A DNA stretch of 64,000 bases from NCBI RefSeq assembly GCF_900112085.1, contig NZ_FOJY01000014.1, positions 1 to 64,000 of the forward strand, in the 5' to 3' direction. Both the position numbers and the translations under genes were made by a program. The notes under the pieces were generated by a model. The model saw only the letters and a list, made by a program, of their open reading frames with translations. It was not told the origin of the DNA and did not search any database. Each line of letters begins with the position of its first letter. Position 1 is the stretch's first letter. This DNA comes from Acetitomaculum ruminis DSM 5522 (GTDB lineage: Bacteria > Bacillota > Clostridia > Lachnospirales > Lachnospiraceae). Positions 27,101 through 35,316 of the stretch are shown here, in pieces.

Positions 27101-27892
27101 TTTTAAATTGCCCGGTAAAGTTGCACTTTCAAGTTTTTTACAGTTTTCAAAAGCATTTTTGCCTATTTTTTCCACCGGCCCCGAAATTGAAATGTTTTTG
27201 AGGCTTTCGCAGTTTAAAAAAGCTTCATCATCGATTTTTGTTATATTTTTAGATAGACTGACTGAGCCTAAGGAAGTACAGCCCTCAAAAAGATTGGCAT
27301 TTATTTCCTCTAAAGACTGAGGAAGGGTAGCCGAAGTAAGACCAGTACAATCTTTAAATGTTTTAGTATTTACAAATGTTACTCCCTCAGGAATATTTAT
27401 GGTTTTCAGACTGCCACATCCTTCAAAAGCACCTTCGTAAATGCTTTCTTCATCCAAATCTTCCTCATCACTATTTCCAATACTTTGAAGTGTTTTTGGA
27501 AGATTAATTGTTTTTAAACTACTGCAACCATAAAAAGCCCCTGCCTTGATTTCCTTTACTCCTTCAGGGATGGTGACAGATGTGATATTTGTGTTTTCAT
27601 AAAAGGCGTCAGTACCGATACCAACGACTTTATAGCCATTTATGGTAGATGGAATCGCTACACTACTTTTATCTCCATCATAACAGCTTATCTCAATTTC
27701 AACCTTTTCATCGGTTGTAACGTCTGTAAGAATGCTGTAAGAAAATTCTTCGTTTTCAGAATCTGAATCCTCCTGTGCCCCTCTGATTACCTGTATGCCA
27801 TTTGTGTCAGTTGCTGCCAGGGAATTTAAAGGCATGGAAATATTTCCGGCCAAAAGCGATAACACCAATAATATTGCCAACTTTTTCTTCAT
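24110..27892 (-). CDS. Secreted BspA-like leucine-rich-repeat surface protein
   Basis: 1260 residues. Residues 1-27 are a signal peptide (MKKKLAILLVLSLLAGNISM, cleavage near SLAA). From about 55 to 880 there are about thirty LRR_5 (BspA-type, TpLRR) units of 22-24 residues with the pattern IGxxAFxxCxxLxxVxIPxxV. Three related domains of about 85 residues follow (each with KxxTYTGxAIxI, TYTYYIDxxC and APVxAGxYYVxA), then a lysine-rich C-terminal domain of about 90 residues resembling an Ig-like surface fold. There is no LPXTG anchor and no hydrophobic C-terminus, so it is either released or held non-covalently by the basic tail. BspA proteins mediate adhesion. It is monocistronic. Confidence 0.9.
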   Translation of the reverse strand: MKKKLAILLVLSLLAGNISMPLNSLAATDTNGIQVIRGAQEDSDSENEEFSYSILTDVTTDEKVEIEISCYDGDKSSVAIPSTINGYKVVGIGTDAFYENTNITSVTIPEGVKEIKAGAFYGCSSLKTINLPKTLQSIGNSDEEDLDEESIYEGAFEGCGSLKTINIPEGVTFVNTKTFKDCTGLTSATLPQSLEEINANLFEGCTSLGSVSLSKNITKIDDEAFLNCESLKNISISGPVEKIGKNAFENCKKLESATLPGNLKVIDENAFKDCSNLKSIEIPATVTNINDGAFSGCSSLTTLNIPETVENIGNGVFAACTSLTSVTVDPKNKYFVYEKGVLYDINRTRIIWCSNNINGKLFIPETVTYIDSYAFEGSNGITDLIVESGVMSIGDFAFANCENLETVSLSKTLTHIGNSAFANCKKMNEISIPSTVVSIGTYAFTGCESLPRISLPDGLNYLGEGAFAGDISLASANIPANIGEISENVFKDCKVLKNLVIPEGITKIGDYAFAGNEALNTLSVPSTVSEIGKNAFQNCKALTEINIPTGVKEIKDNTFDSCSLLSEIIIPDGVVSIGNNAFSNCANLKEVHIPKGVTSIGDEAFSKNTLLNKINIPEGVSYLGEKAFYEDENLEKIYISKDVTEIKDYTFYGCSNLETAGFLLDNGKSNITSLGNHTFENCKKLGFIRIPEQVKEIGESTFENCESLKTVNLPSNLEKIGDRAFAGDKTVNYFKLPASLTSIGTEAFKGCQSVTAYSVDSGNKNYKSVNGVLFTYNGSRLIRFPGGKDGSYTIPDSTKSIEKDAFDSCKLIESVVLNENITKLEAESFCNCDNLETLTVTEALEDIGENFVNKEVTTVIVDPGSYAETYCKENGYKYSTIENGKLTTTITLSPKTAKYTGSAITIGEAKIEGSTGAVTYTYYIDSACKTKTTSENSGAAAEGQAPVNAGKYYVRVTVKSDANYNGAVSSPVLLTIEKLDSSITLKNKSVTYTGYAIIIDPASVSGSTGTVSYTYYIDKNCKNKTTTSNSKAASAGGPPISCGTYYVKASLAADATHKGATSNVATLKINKIKSTISLKAKTATYNGKAIKIGDADVTGSWGKITYKYYINSACTKLTTKSKNGSRTNGEAPVIAGTYYVKASVAATYSCNSATSKAVKLVINKAKQSITNVLSKKTVKFSSLSNKDQKFWITSKVKGAAKKTFKKTSGNSKIKIAKNGKVTVAKGLKRGKYTVKFKITAAATKNYKKATKACTVTITVN

Positions 27893-28068
27893 TTGTCTAC
27901 GCTCCTCTTCCTAAATTTATAATTACCTTTTTTACTATCGAAACGACGGTTTTCTCCCTATTAAAACAAAGGTTAATAACCTATATCATTTTTCGGTTAT
28001 TTTCATAAAAACATTATAAAAATCAAAAGCAAATTTGAGCAAAGATGGGGGATTTCCGAAAAAAAAGA

Positions 28069-28088
28069 ACATCTTACAATCAAGATGT
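28069..28088 (-). terminator. Intrinsic terminator after the 236-residue gene
   Basis: ACATCTT (28069-28075) pairs with AAGATGT (28082-28088). On the minus strand it is followed by a run of eight T. The stop codon lies inside the hairpin. Confidence 0.75.
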
Positions 28089-28790
28089 CCTTTTTCTTTT
28101 ATTTTTATCGTAACCATTTAAAAAATAATAAGTGGTTTTTACCCTATCCTTAAAAAGATAAATCTCATTATTTTCTTCAAAATCAATAATTGCATCTGCA
28201 TGTTCTTCTAAATGAGCAGCCTTACTCCAGACCTCAATCTCCTTACAGCTAACCAGTCTTTCTATAAATCTAATGGTGCTTTTAGCTACAAAGGCTGACT
28301 TCTTAATCATTTTTCTTGTAATTTTTTCTTGAATAGACCTTTCAAGAATGTCAATAACCATGTCAGGATTAACAAATTTTTTTGATTTATTAAGAACTTT
28401 CATCGCAGTTGAATTAAGCTCATTTATAAAAGGATCCCCACCTAAAATATCAAAATAAATCCCCAGATTATAATACTCAAGAATTTCAAGTCCGGAATGC
28501 ATTTTCCCTCTTTTATCAATATAAATAAGCTTTTTTATTTTACCGGCAACTGCACTATCATACATATCAAAAGATACCGTAACCAGATAATTGCCAATAT
28601 CGTCATTAGAACTTAAAATTTTTTTAAGCTCATCAATACCGTGACTTTTATGTTTTGTCACGCTGTTAAACATGTGAAAATCAACATGGGGTTTCAAATC
28701 ATAATACCTGGAGGCTTTTTCCCATATAGAGTCCTTGGAAAAAACCGGTTTCCATGGACTTTCAGGATCAATACCAACTTTAAGCTTCAT
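28080..28790 (-). CDS. Unrecognised 236-residue protein, paralogue A
   Basis: No known family recognised. Starts MKLKVGIDPESPWKPVFSKD and is clearly paralogous to the product of 30097-30804 (same length, with the shared stretches SPWKP/APWKP, KDxxWEK, SSNDDI/NSNDDI, YIDxRGKMHxG, DxLGGDxFxxEL and CKEIEVW/CKEIEIW). It has no signal peptide or membrane segment, is Lys and Glu rich, and has a mixed alpha/beta look with an amphipathic helix at 155-195. The two copies flank a secreted FN3-like gene. The strongly conserved central motif YIDxRGKMHxG may be functional, but I cannot name an activity. Confidence 0.7.
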   Translation of the reverse strand: MKLKVGIDPESPWKPVFSKDSIWEKASRYYDLKPHVDFHMFNSVTKHKSHGIDELKKILSSNDDIGNYLVTVSFDMYDSAVAGKIKKLIYIDKRGKMHSGLEILEYYNLGIYFDILGGDPFINELNSTAMKVLNKSKKFVNPDMVIDILERSIQEKITRKMIKKSAFVAKSTIRFIERLVSCKEIEVWSKAAHLEEHADAIIDFEENNEIYLFKDRVKTTYYFLNGYDKNKRKRTS

Positions 28791-29128
28791 TATGCAGTTT
28801 TTCCTTTCATATTGTGATTCCCCATATTCTTAGAATAGCTTCTCTCTAAAAAAGTGTTTCCCAATTTAATACCTGTTTTACCCTTAAAATTTCTAACTCA
28901 ATAAATATTTTGTCACTTTTTCTTTTCACAGTCAAGCGTTTATTATATATTTACTAGATTTTTTCTAAATATTTTTAATTTCATTTTCTATATTTTTATA
29001 TATTGAAATACAATTCCCACCCTTTAACAAAATATTGATACAAATCAAAGAATTGTCAAAAAATATAACCCATTGCAAGTTTTTACCTACAATGGGTTAC
29101 TTATTTAAGATATTTTTTTACATTATCA
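28791..29128. other. Intergenic region with a terminator only
   Basis: Very AT-rich stretch of about 340 bases upstream of paralogue A and downstream of the FN3-like gene, both on the minus strand. Apart from the terminator at 29066-29099 I see no gene and no promoter that I can place with confidence. Confidence 0.4.
29066..29099 (-). terminator. Intrinsic terminator after the FN3-like gene
   Basis: TAACCCATTG (29066-29075) pairs perfectly with CAATGGGTTA (29090-29099), and TATATTTTTT follows on the minus strand. Confidence 0.85.
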
Positions 29129-29905
29129 TTACCATTTGATTACATAAGATTTTACACTACTCCACTTACTATAAATATTTTTGGAGCCGGATTTCTTATA
29201 AGCCCGGACTCTTACATAATAAGTAACATTTTTCTTATTTCCAGTGCCATATCTATGATAGACATAGTTGTTTGTTATTGTTCCTTTAATCGGACTTTTA
29301 AAATTCTTATTAGTGCACACCTGTGCCTCATAACCATCAGCCTTGGAAACTTTGCCCCAGGTGATTTTAAAGTACACATAACCATCAGCTTTTGAATCGT
29401 ATTTGATGCTATTTATAACAGGTTTTTTCAGACTGGTTCCCCCTGTGAAAGTACCATATACTTCAGCAAAACCTGCATATTTTGAGGTGCTGTTACAGCT
29501 CCAGGTTTTCTTACTTGAGCAAGTAATGGTATATGTTCCTGCAGATAAGGTTTTATTAGGAAAAACATCCCACCATTGGTTATAATAGCGTCCTTTTGCT
29601 TTCCAGGTTCCAATCTTTTTGCTGCCTTTTTTCAAAGTAATCTTACCTGGAGTAACTCCTCTTGCGTAATTGTAATGATACAGGGTTATGGCCTGAAGTT
29701 TAAGTTTTTTACCGGATGAAACTTTAAAGGTGGTGGACTTTGTTGGTCCATTTTGAACAGCGGCTGTATTTACATTTGTCCAGGCCTTTTTATAGTCCGA
29801 AACGCTCTTGGCCTCAGCTTTCAACGGCATCTGAATAATAAGTGCAGCCAACATTGTCATTACTGTTAACATTGCTAACAAACTATTTTTCTTTAATCTC
29901 TTCAT
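29129..29905 (-). CDS. Secreted protein with C-terminal fibronectin type III-like domain
   Basis: 258 residues. A signal peptide covers residues 1-32 (MKRLKKNSLLAMLTVMTMLA, cleavage near AEAK). Residues about 40-150 form a beta-rich domain resembling the pre-peptidase or carbohydrate-binding sandwiches of secreted proteins (TFKVSSGKKLKLQA, LSAGTYTITCSSKKTW). Residues about 160-256 are an FN3 domain with the typical ITWGKVSKADGYEAQVC and YYVRVRAYK. There is no catalytic domain and no anchor motif. The protein is very basic and probably stays near the cell wall. The role is probably adhesion or sugar binding, by inference only. AGGAGG precedes the ATG. Confidence 0.8.
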   Translation of the reverse strand: MKRLKKNSLLAMLTVMTMLAALIIQMPLKAEAKSVSDYKKAWTNVNTAAVQNGPTKSTTFKVSSGKKLKLQAITLYHYNYARGVTPGKITLKKGSKKIGTWKAKGRYYNQWWDVFPNKTLSAGTYTITCSSKKTWSCNSTSKYAGFAEVYGTFTGGTSLKKPVINSIKYDSKADGYVYFKITWGKVSKADGYEAQVCTNKNFKSPIKGTITNNYVYHRYGTGNKKNVTYYVRVRAYKKSGSKNIYSKWSSVKSYVIKW

Positions 29906-30034
29906 AACTTGTACCTCCTTACATACATTAGGATATTCCCTTGGAAATTAAATTATTTCTTATATATATTATCGTACGTTTTACTATCAAAATGAATGAA
30001 CCGCCTGCAAGGCCTGTTTGAGGCAGACAAAAAA

Positions 30035-30073
30035 GCGTTCATGAGAAATTTTTAGCAATATCCTCATGAACGC
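30035..30073 (-). terminator. Intrinsic terminator after paralogue B, related to the dispersed repeat
   Basis: GCGTTCATGAG (30035-30045) pairs perfectly over 11 bases with CTCATGAACGC (30063-30073), and TTTTTT follows on the minus strand. The arm CCTCATGAACGC is the same sequence as part of the dispersed hairpin repeat (2350-2361 and 17000-17011), so this terminator may have come from that element. Confidence 0.8.
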
Positions 30074-30096
30074 TATACAAACAAATAGTATAGTAT

Positions 30097-30804
30097 TTAA
30101 ACTCCTTTTTTCTTATTTCCTACATATCCATTCATATAGAAATAAGTATTTTTAAAAGCTCCGTTGAAAAAATATAATTCATTATTTTCTTCATCATCCA
30201 AAATGGCTTTTTTAATCCGGTCAGGGTGGGAAACCTCTCTCCAGATTTCAATTTCTTTGCAGCTGATAACCCTTTCCAAAAATTTTAAAGTAATCCTTGC
30301 CACAGCTTCTGCCTTTTCCTTCATCTTATCCTTAATCATTTTGTTTAAGCTTTCTTTAAGCTCATTCAGCTTTTTTTCGCAGTCTATGGCTGAATCTAAA
30401 GAATAAAAAACCTTTGTGGCATGCAAATCCAGCTCACGCAAAAATTTATCTCCTCCAAGAACATCATAGCAAATTCCTACAACATAATTATCCAAAAGTT
30501 CCCTTCCAAAATGCATCTTACCCCTGCTATCAATATAGACAATTTTATCAAATTTGTTTCCATCTTCATTGCTTGTCATATTAAAAGATGTGGATAAGAC
30601 ATAATTATGGATATCATCATTTGAATTTAAAATCCTTGCCAACTCATCAAATCCTTTACAGGTAACTTTTGTCACATCATTAAAAATATAAAATTCAAGA
30701 TTTGGTTCAAGATTAATCCACTGGCTTACCTTTTCCCAAACGGTATCCTTTTGAAAAATCGGTTTCCATGGAGCATTCCTGTCAACTTCTACTTTCAACT
30801 TCAT
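30097..30804 (-). CDS. Unrecognised 235-residue protein, paralogue B
   Basis: Paralogue of the product of 28080-28790; both start MKLKV and are nearly collinear throughout, with the central YIDSRGKMHFG motif and DVLGGDKFLRELDLHA preserved. It is soluble, charged and has no signal peptide. An amphipathic lysine-rich helix spans roughly residues 145-190. I recognise no family. A plausible promoter lies upstream on the minus strand (TTAGAC at 30903-30908, TATAAA at 30881-30886, spacer 16), and a strong terminator follows, so it is probably monocistronic. Confidence 0.7.
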   Translation of the reverse strand: MKLKVEVDRNAPWKPIFQKDTVWEKVSQWINLEPNLEFYIFNDVTKVTCKGFDELARILNSNDDIHNYVLSTSFNMTSNEDGNKFDKIVYIDSRGKMHFGRELLDNYVVGICYDVLGGDKFLRELDLHATKVFYSLDSAIDCEKKLNELKESLNKMIKDKMKEKAEAVARITLKFLERVISCKEIEIWREVSHPDRIKKAILDDEENNELYFFNGAFKNTYFYMNGYVGNKKKGV

Positions 30805-31112
30805 AATATAATCCTCTCAATTTTTCCTACTATCCTGTTTATATTCTTCTTTTGCCCCGGTGATTAAATAAATTTTTGTGTTTATAAATACTTTTCTTGA
30901 TTGTCTAAGTATTTTGACACCTGATAGAATCTTAGTCAATAGAGTTTTTCTTATTTATGAGTTTTTTAATTTAGAGTTTTTGAGTACTTTTCTGAAAATT
31001 AAGAAAGTTTTCTCCATGGTTTTTTTAGTCATTATTTTAATAAAAATGTATACCTGTCTGCCTTCTTTTTTTACTCTTCTTTATTTGATTTTTCATAATT
31101 TTTAGCTTTTCC
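30805..31112. other. Intergenic region upstream of paralogue B
   Basis: About 310 AT-rich bases between paralogue B and the end of the ABC importer operon. It holds a possible minus-strand promoter (TTAGAC-16-TATAAA, 30881-30908). A 75-codon hydrophobic plus-strand frame at 30878-31105 has no ribosome binding site and looks like chance. I see nothing else. Confidence 0.4.
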
Positions 31113-32057
31113 CTAAATAAAGCATGCAACAAAATGGCCTTTTTCAACTTCTTTAAGTTGAGGTCTTTCTTTAAAACACTGCTCTTTAGCAAAAGAACAC
31201 CTTTTTGCAAAGGCACAGCCCTCTCCTATATTTAAAGGACTAGGGGGATCCCCTTCCAGAACCTTTAATTCATCCTCCTGATTGCAATAAACATCAAAAG
31301 CAGCCTCTCTAAGGGCTTTTGTATAGGGATGAAGTGGATTTTTTTCTAGCATTTGACTATTCATGTATTCCACAATTCTTCCAAGATACATAACCGCCAC
31401 ATTATCGCTTATACTTCCTACTACAGCCAAATCATGTCCTATAAATATACAAGATATTTTTTCTTTATGAATTAATTTATCAATAAGTTCAACTATTTTA
31501 TTTTGAATTGTTACATCAAGGGCTCCGGTCGCCTCATCACAAATCAATAATTTGGGAGAAACAGATATAGCTCTAGCTATGGCAACTCTTTGAAGCTGAC
31601 CTCCTGATAATTCATGGGGATATCTGTTAATAAAATCTTTTTTTAGACCTACCATTTCTAAAAGCTCTTTTGCTTGACTTATGGCATCCTTCTTTTTTAT
31701 TTTGTCATAATTAAGCCGGGGTTCTGCAAGATAATTTCCTATTTTCATTCTGGGAGGAAATGAACTTATGGGATCTTGAAATACCATTTGTATATTTCTC
31801 CAAAAATCTCTTTTTTCTTTTCCTTTGAGATTTAAATATTCTATTCCTTCTAATCTTATAGTTCCCCCACTAGGTTTTAAGCTTCCCACTATCATTTTAA
31901 CAAGAGTGCTTTTACCACATCCGCTTTCTCCCACTATTCCAAGGCACTGTCCTTTCTTTATAGACAGACTTATATTATCAACTGCTGTCAGTTTTTCTTT
32001 TTTTACCTTGAAATATTTAGTCAATTCCTTTATTTCTAGTAAATTTTCCTGGCTCAT
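31113..32057 (-). CDS. ABC importer ATPase, OppF/NikE type
   Basis: 314 residues. Walker A GESGCGKST, signature [14 protein letters not shown], Walker B LLICDEATGALD, and the C-terminal oligopeptide-transporter cap with a cysteine cluster (GCAFAKRCSFAKEQCF) that is typical of OppF, DppF and NikE-like subunits. With the neighbouring ATPase it forms the heterodimeric motor of the importer. The start overlaps the preceding ATPase stop by four bases. Last gene of a five-gene minus-strand operon. Confidence 0.92.
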   Translation of the reverse strand: MSQENLLEIKELTKYFKVKKEKLTAVDNISLSIKKGQCLGIVGESGCGKSTLVKMIVGSLKPSGGTIRLEGIEYLNLKGKEKRDFWRNIQMVFQDPISSFPPRMKIGNYLAEPRLNYDKIKKKDAISQAKELLEMVGLKKDFINRYPHELSGGQLQRVAIARAISVSPKLLICDEATGALDVTIQNKIVELIDKLIHKEKISCIFIGHDLAVVGSISDNVAVMYLGRIVEYMNSQMLEKNPLHPYTKALREAAFDVYCNQEDELKVLEGDPPSPLNIGEGCAFAKRCSFAKEQCFKERPQLKEVEKGHFVACFI

Positions 32058-32851
32058 CTACTGTCTCCAAACCTGATAACTGAATTTAAAAGCTCTTTTG
32101 TATATTGGCTTTGGGGATGATATATCACCCTGTCTCGTTCTCCGAATTCAACCATTTCACCGTCTTTCATAACTCCGATTTTATCGGAAATATATGAAGC
32201 AATCCCCATATTGTGAGTTACCATAATTATTGCGCAATTTTTTTCTTTTCCCAATTGTTTAAGCAATTTAACAATTTGTGCCTGTATGGTAACATCCAAA
32301 GCAGATGTGGGTTCGTCAGCCAGCAAAAGTCTGGGATTTACAGAAGTTGCCATGGCTATGCCCACTCTTTGCTTCATTCCACCACTTAACTCAAACGGGT
32401 ATGAAGATAGAATCCTTTTTTTATCAGGAAGTCTTACCCCATCAAGCATTTTATCTATCAACTTTTCTATCAGACTTTTTTTCATCTTTTGAGAACTTTT
32501 AAGCGCCTCTTTAAAGGAATATCCGATTTTTCTTATGGGGTCGATGCTTTCACCGGCATCCTGAAAAATCATTGTCATCTCTTTACCTCTTAAGCTGTTA
32601 AAGGCCTCTTCATTGTCCTTTGAAAGAGTTTTTCCATCAAAGATGATTTCTCCACCTGTTATCCTGCCATTTTCCGGCAAAAGTCCCATTATAGCCCGTA
32701 TTAGAGTAGTTTTCCCGCTTCCGCTTTCTCCCACTATGGAAATAATCTCCCTTTCCCTAAGGGAAAGAGAGACATTTTTTACTGCATCAACGCCGTTTCC
32801 ATAAGATATTGAACAATTATTTATTTTTAAAATAATGTTTTTTTCTTCCAT
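32054..32851 (-). CDS. ABC importer ATPase, OppD/NikD type
   Basis: 265 residues from ATG 32851. I prefer this start to an ATG 18 bases upstream because TTGGAG lies six bases before it and it overlaps the stop of the binding-protein gene (TAATG), giving tight translational coupling. Walker A GESGSGKTT, signature LSGGMKQRVGIAMA, and Walker [13 protein letters not shown] are intact. It is shorter than typical OppD because the C-terminal Cys-rich cap is missing, as in many NikD proteins. It pairs with the ATPase encoded next. Confidence 0.9.
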   Translation of the reverse strand: MEEKNIILKINNCSISYGNGVDAVKNVSLSLREREIISIVGESGSGKTTLIRAIMGLLPENGRITGGEIIFDGKTLSKDNEEAFNSLRGKEMTMIFQDAGESIDPIRKIGYSFKEALKSSQKMKKSLIEKLIDKMLDGVRLPDKKRILSSYPFELSGGMKQRVGIAMATSVNPRLLLADEPTSALDVTIQAQIVKLLKQLGKEKNCAIIMVTHNMGIASYISDKIGVMKDGEMVEFGERDRVIYHPQSQYTKELLNSVIRFGDSR

Positions 32852-34419
32852 TAATTCTCCAATGTCCATTCGTTAGTAACAAGATAGTAATCAATAGGAA
32901 ATACTGTTACATTTCCAATTTTCTTTGAATTTACCAGAGTAATATTATCATTTGCATAAAGCCAGATGCATGGTGATTCATCAGCAAGTACCTGCTGAGC
33001 TTCTACAAATGCTGCAATACGCTCATCTTTATCAAAAGCCTTGTCTAGTTTTTCAAGTACTGCTTCAAACTTTTCACTCGTGTATTTTCCATAGTTGTCA
33101 GTAGAATCCGTTTTCCATCTGTTTGCAAGATATTTTTGTCCATCTCCGGCATTTACTGTCTGCCAACCTGAATCTGCTAATATGTCAAAATCTCCGTTTT
33201 TTCTGATAGTTGAGGTATCTTCCAACATTTCAATCTCCGTTTTAACGCCTATTTTTTCCCACATATCCTGTAAAGTTTCTGAAACTGCTGAGTTTGATGA
33301 GCTTGATAAGGATATTTTAAGTTCCAGATTTTCACCATTTTTATCTACATAGCCATCTGAATCTGAATCTTTATATCCGGCATTTTCAAGGCATTCCTTA
33401 GCCTTGTCCACATCATAGTTCTGACCCTTTACCTTATCAGAATCATAACCTACAGTTTCAGGAAATGCAGTTGTAAGTGGTGAAGAATAACCATTTCCGG
33501 CAACTTTTGCAACAACATCTCTGTCTATTGCATAGGAAAGAGCAAGTCTTAAGTTAACATCACCAAGAGGACTGTCTTCTTTGCAGTTAAGCCAGAAATC
33601 ATTTTCTCTTGTTCCTGTAACTTTAACAATATCCACATCATCATTTCCTTCAACATTTGAAAGAGTTGTGGCTGCCGGTCCCTGGGCAAGATCAATATCT
33701 CCTGCTAAAATTGCATCAGTTTTTGTATCACTGTCAATGTTTAAAGCTGTAATTGATTTAATTTCTGCAACCTTATCCCAGTAATTTTCATTTGCTTCCA
33801 GCTCTATTTTTTCTTCGGAAACATATTCTTTTACATAATAAGGTCCTGTACAAATAGGCTTTGTGTCGTAATTTGAGGTATCAGCAGTTGTATCAACAAT
33901 TACAGTCATTGGCTCAGTCATATTGTATACAAAGGCGCTAAATGGCTCTTTTGTGGTAAATATTACATTTTCACCATCTACTTTGATTGAGTCAATTTTT
34001 AAATCCTGACCTCTTGAATTGTTTTCAATACTTCTTTCGATTGAAGCCTTAACAATTTCCGGTGTAAGTTCAGTTCCGTTACTGAATTTAACACCCTTTC
34101 TAATATGAAAACTATAAGTTGTATCATCTACCTGCTCATATGAATCTGCAAGCAAAGGTTCAATTTCCATATTTTCATTTACAGTTACAAGAGTTTCTCC
34201 TACACCACATCTTGTGAGGTTCCATCCACACCAGTCTGTCGCCGGGTCCATTCCCTCAATATAAGTAAATAAAGCGATATTTACATGACTGTCTTGGGCT
34301 TCTTTGCTGACTGACACCTTATCTGAGGATTTGTCTGATTTAGAAACTTCTTTTCCACAACCTGCTAACGATGCGAATGTCATCGCAGCAATCATTAATA
34401 ATACTAGTGTTTTTTTCAT
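32851..34419 (-). CDS. ABC importer substrate-binding lipoprotein, NikA/OppA family (SBP_bac_5)
   Basis: 522 residues from ATG 34419, preceded by AAAGGAG; an in-frame ATG 30 bases upstream has no site. Signal peptide with lipobox SLAGC (Cys near residue 21). The mature protein is a cluster C (SBP_bac_5) binding protein, with YSFHIRKGVKFSNGTELTPE as the family signature. GWNLTRCGVGETLVTV resembles nickel- or metallophore-type members (NikA, CntA) more than peptide-binding OppA. Ligand is not proven. It captures substrate outside the membrane for the permeases encoded upstream in the operon. Confidence 0.85.
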   Translation of the reverse strand: MKKTLVLLMIAAMTFASLAGCGKEVSKSDKSSDKVSVSKEAQDSHVNIALFTYIEGMDPATDWCGWNLTRCGVGETLVTVNENMEIEPLLADSYEQVDDTTYSFHIRKGVKFSNGTELTPEIVKASIERSIENNSRGQDLKIDSIKVDGENVIFTTKEPFSAFVYNMTEPMTVIVDTTADTSNYDTKPICTGPYYVKEYVSEEKIELEANENYWDKVAEIKSITALNIDSDTKTDAILAGDIDLAQGPAATTLSNVEGNDDVDIVKVTGTRENDFWLNCKEDSPLGDVNLRLALSYAIDRDVVAKVAGNGYSSPLTTAFPETVGYDSDKVKGQNYDVDKAKECLENAGYKDSDSDGYVDKNGENLELKISLSSSSNSAVSETLQDMWEKIGVKTEIEMLEDTSTIRKNGDFDILADSGWQTVNAGDGQKYLANRWKTDSTDNYGKYTSEKFEAVLEKLDKAFDKDERIAAFVEAQQVLADESPCIWLYANDNITLVNSKKIGNVTVFPIDYYLVTNEWTLEN

Positions 34420-34485
34420 TTTTTTCTCCTTTAAATTAATATTATTCATATTTATTAAAGGCTTTTATAAGCCTTATTTTCTTAA

Positions 34486-35316
34486 TTAAATAGCTGATTT
34501 TTTTGGATTTAGCACATTTTGTAATGCATCTCCCAAAAGATTAAATACTATAACATTTATCAAAATAATAATCCCCGGAAATAAAAGCATCCATGGAGCC
34601 GAATTCATATATTCTTTTCCCTCGGAAAGCATATATCCCCACTCCGGTGTAGGCGGCTGTGAACCTAAGCCCAAAAGGGAAAGACCTGCAATGGTAAGAA
34701 GCTTTGAGCCTATATCCTGAGATATGTAAACCAGTAACGGAGGTATTATTACCGGTAAAATATAACAATTTAATACTTTTATGGGATTTGCACCCCCAAG
34801 CCTTGCCTGTTCTATATAATTATTGTTTTTTATGGAAAGTACCATAGAACGGCTTAGTCTTGCATAATATGTCCACCCTGTAAGAGACATGGCAATAATT
34901 AAATTCACAAGCCCGGTTCCCATAAAACTGACTAAAGCAATAGTAAAAATCGAGCCGGGAAATGCCATTAGCATATCTGAAATACGCATCAGTATGCCAT
35001 CCACAACTCCTCCGCAAAAACCGGAAACCGCCCCTATAACTATACCCGTCACTGATATAATAGCTGTAACCAGAAAGGCTATCAGTAAAGATGTCCTTCC
35101 TCCGTATAATATTCTTGAAAAAATATCCCTTCCAAGCTGGTCGGTTCCAAAAAAATATTGGGAACAGGGAGCCTTTAGTAAATTATCATAATCTGTGGCC
35201 AGGGGATTATTAGGTGCAAATTTATAGGAAAAAGTTGCAATTAAAATAAAAACAATTGCCGCAAAAACTGCCATAAAAAGAGCAATGTAATCCCTGTTTC
35301 GTTTTATCTTATCCAT
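34486..35316 (-). CDS. ABC importer permease, NikC/DppC type
   Basis: 276 residues, six predicted transmembrane segments. The N-terminal segment is followed by GTDQLGRDIFSRILYGGRTS, characteristic of DppC/NikC subunits, and the EAA loop that docks the ATPases appears as YIEQARLGGANPIKVL. The start overlaps the stop of the partner permease (TAATG). It forms the membrane channel with the product of the next gene upstream. Confidence 0.92.
   Translation of the reverse strand: MDKIKRNRDYIALFMAVFAAIVFILIATFSYKFAPNNPLATDYDNLLKAPCSQYFFGTDQLGRDIFSRILYGGRTSLLIAFLVTAIISVTGIVIGAVSGFCGGVVDGILMRISDMLMAFPGSIFTIALVSFMGTGLVNLIIAMSLTGWTYYARLSRSMVLSIKNNNYIEQARLGGANPIKVLNCYILPVIIPPLLVYISQDIGSKLLTIAGLSLLGLGSQPPTPEWGYMLSEGKEYMNSAPWMLLFPGIIILINVIVFNLLGDALQNVLNPKKSAI

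Noticed and set aside
24195-27320. Several long antisense frames within the BspA-like gene
   Set aside because: They are shadows caused by the repetitive codon pattern, with no RBS or recognisable protein sequence.
30878-31105. 75-codon plus-strand frame of hydrophobic residues
   Set aside because: No ribosome binding site and the composition fits random AT-rich DNA.
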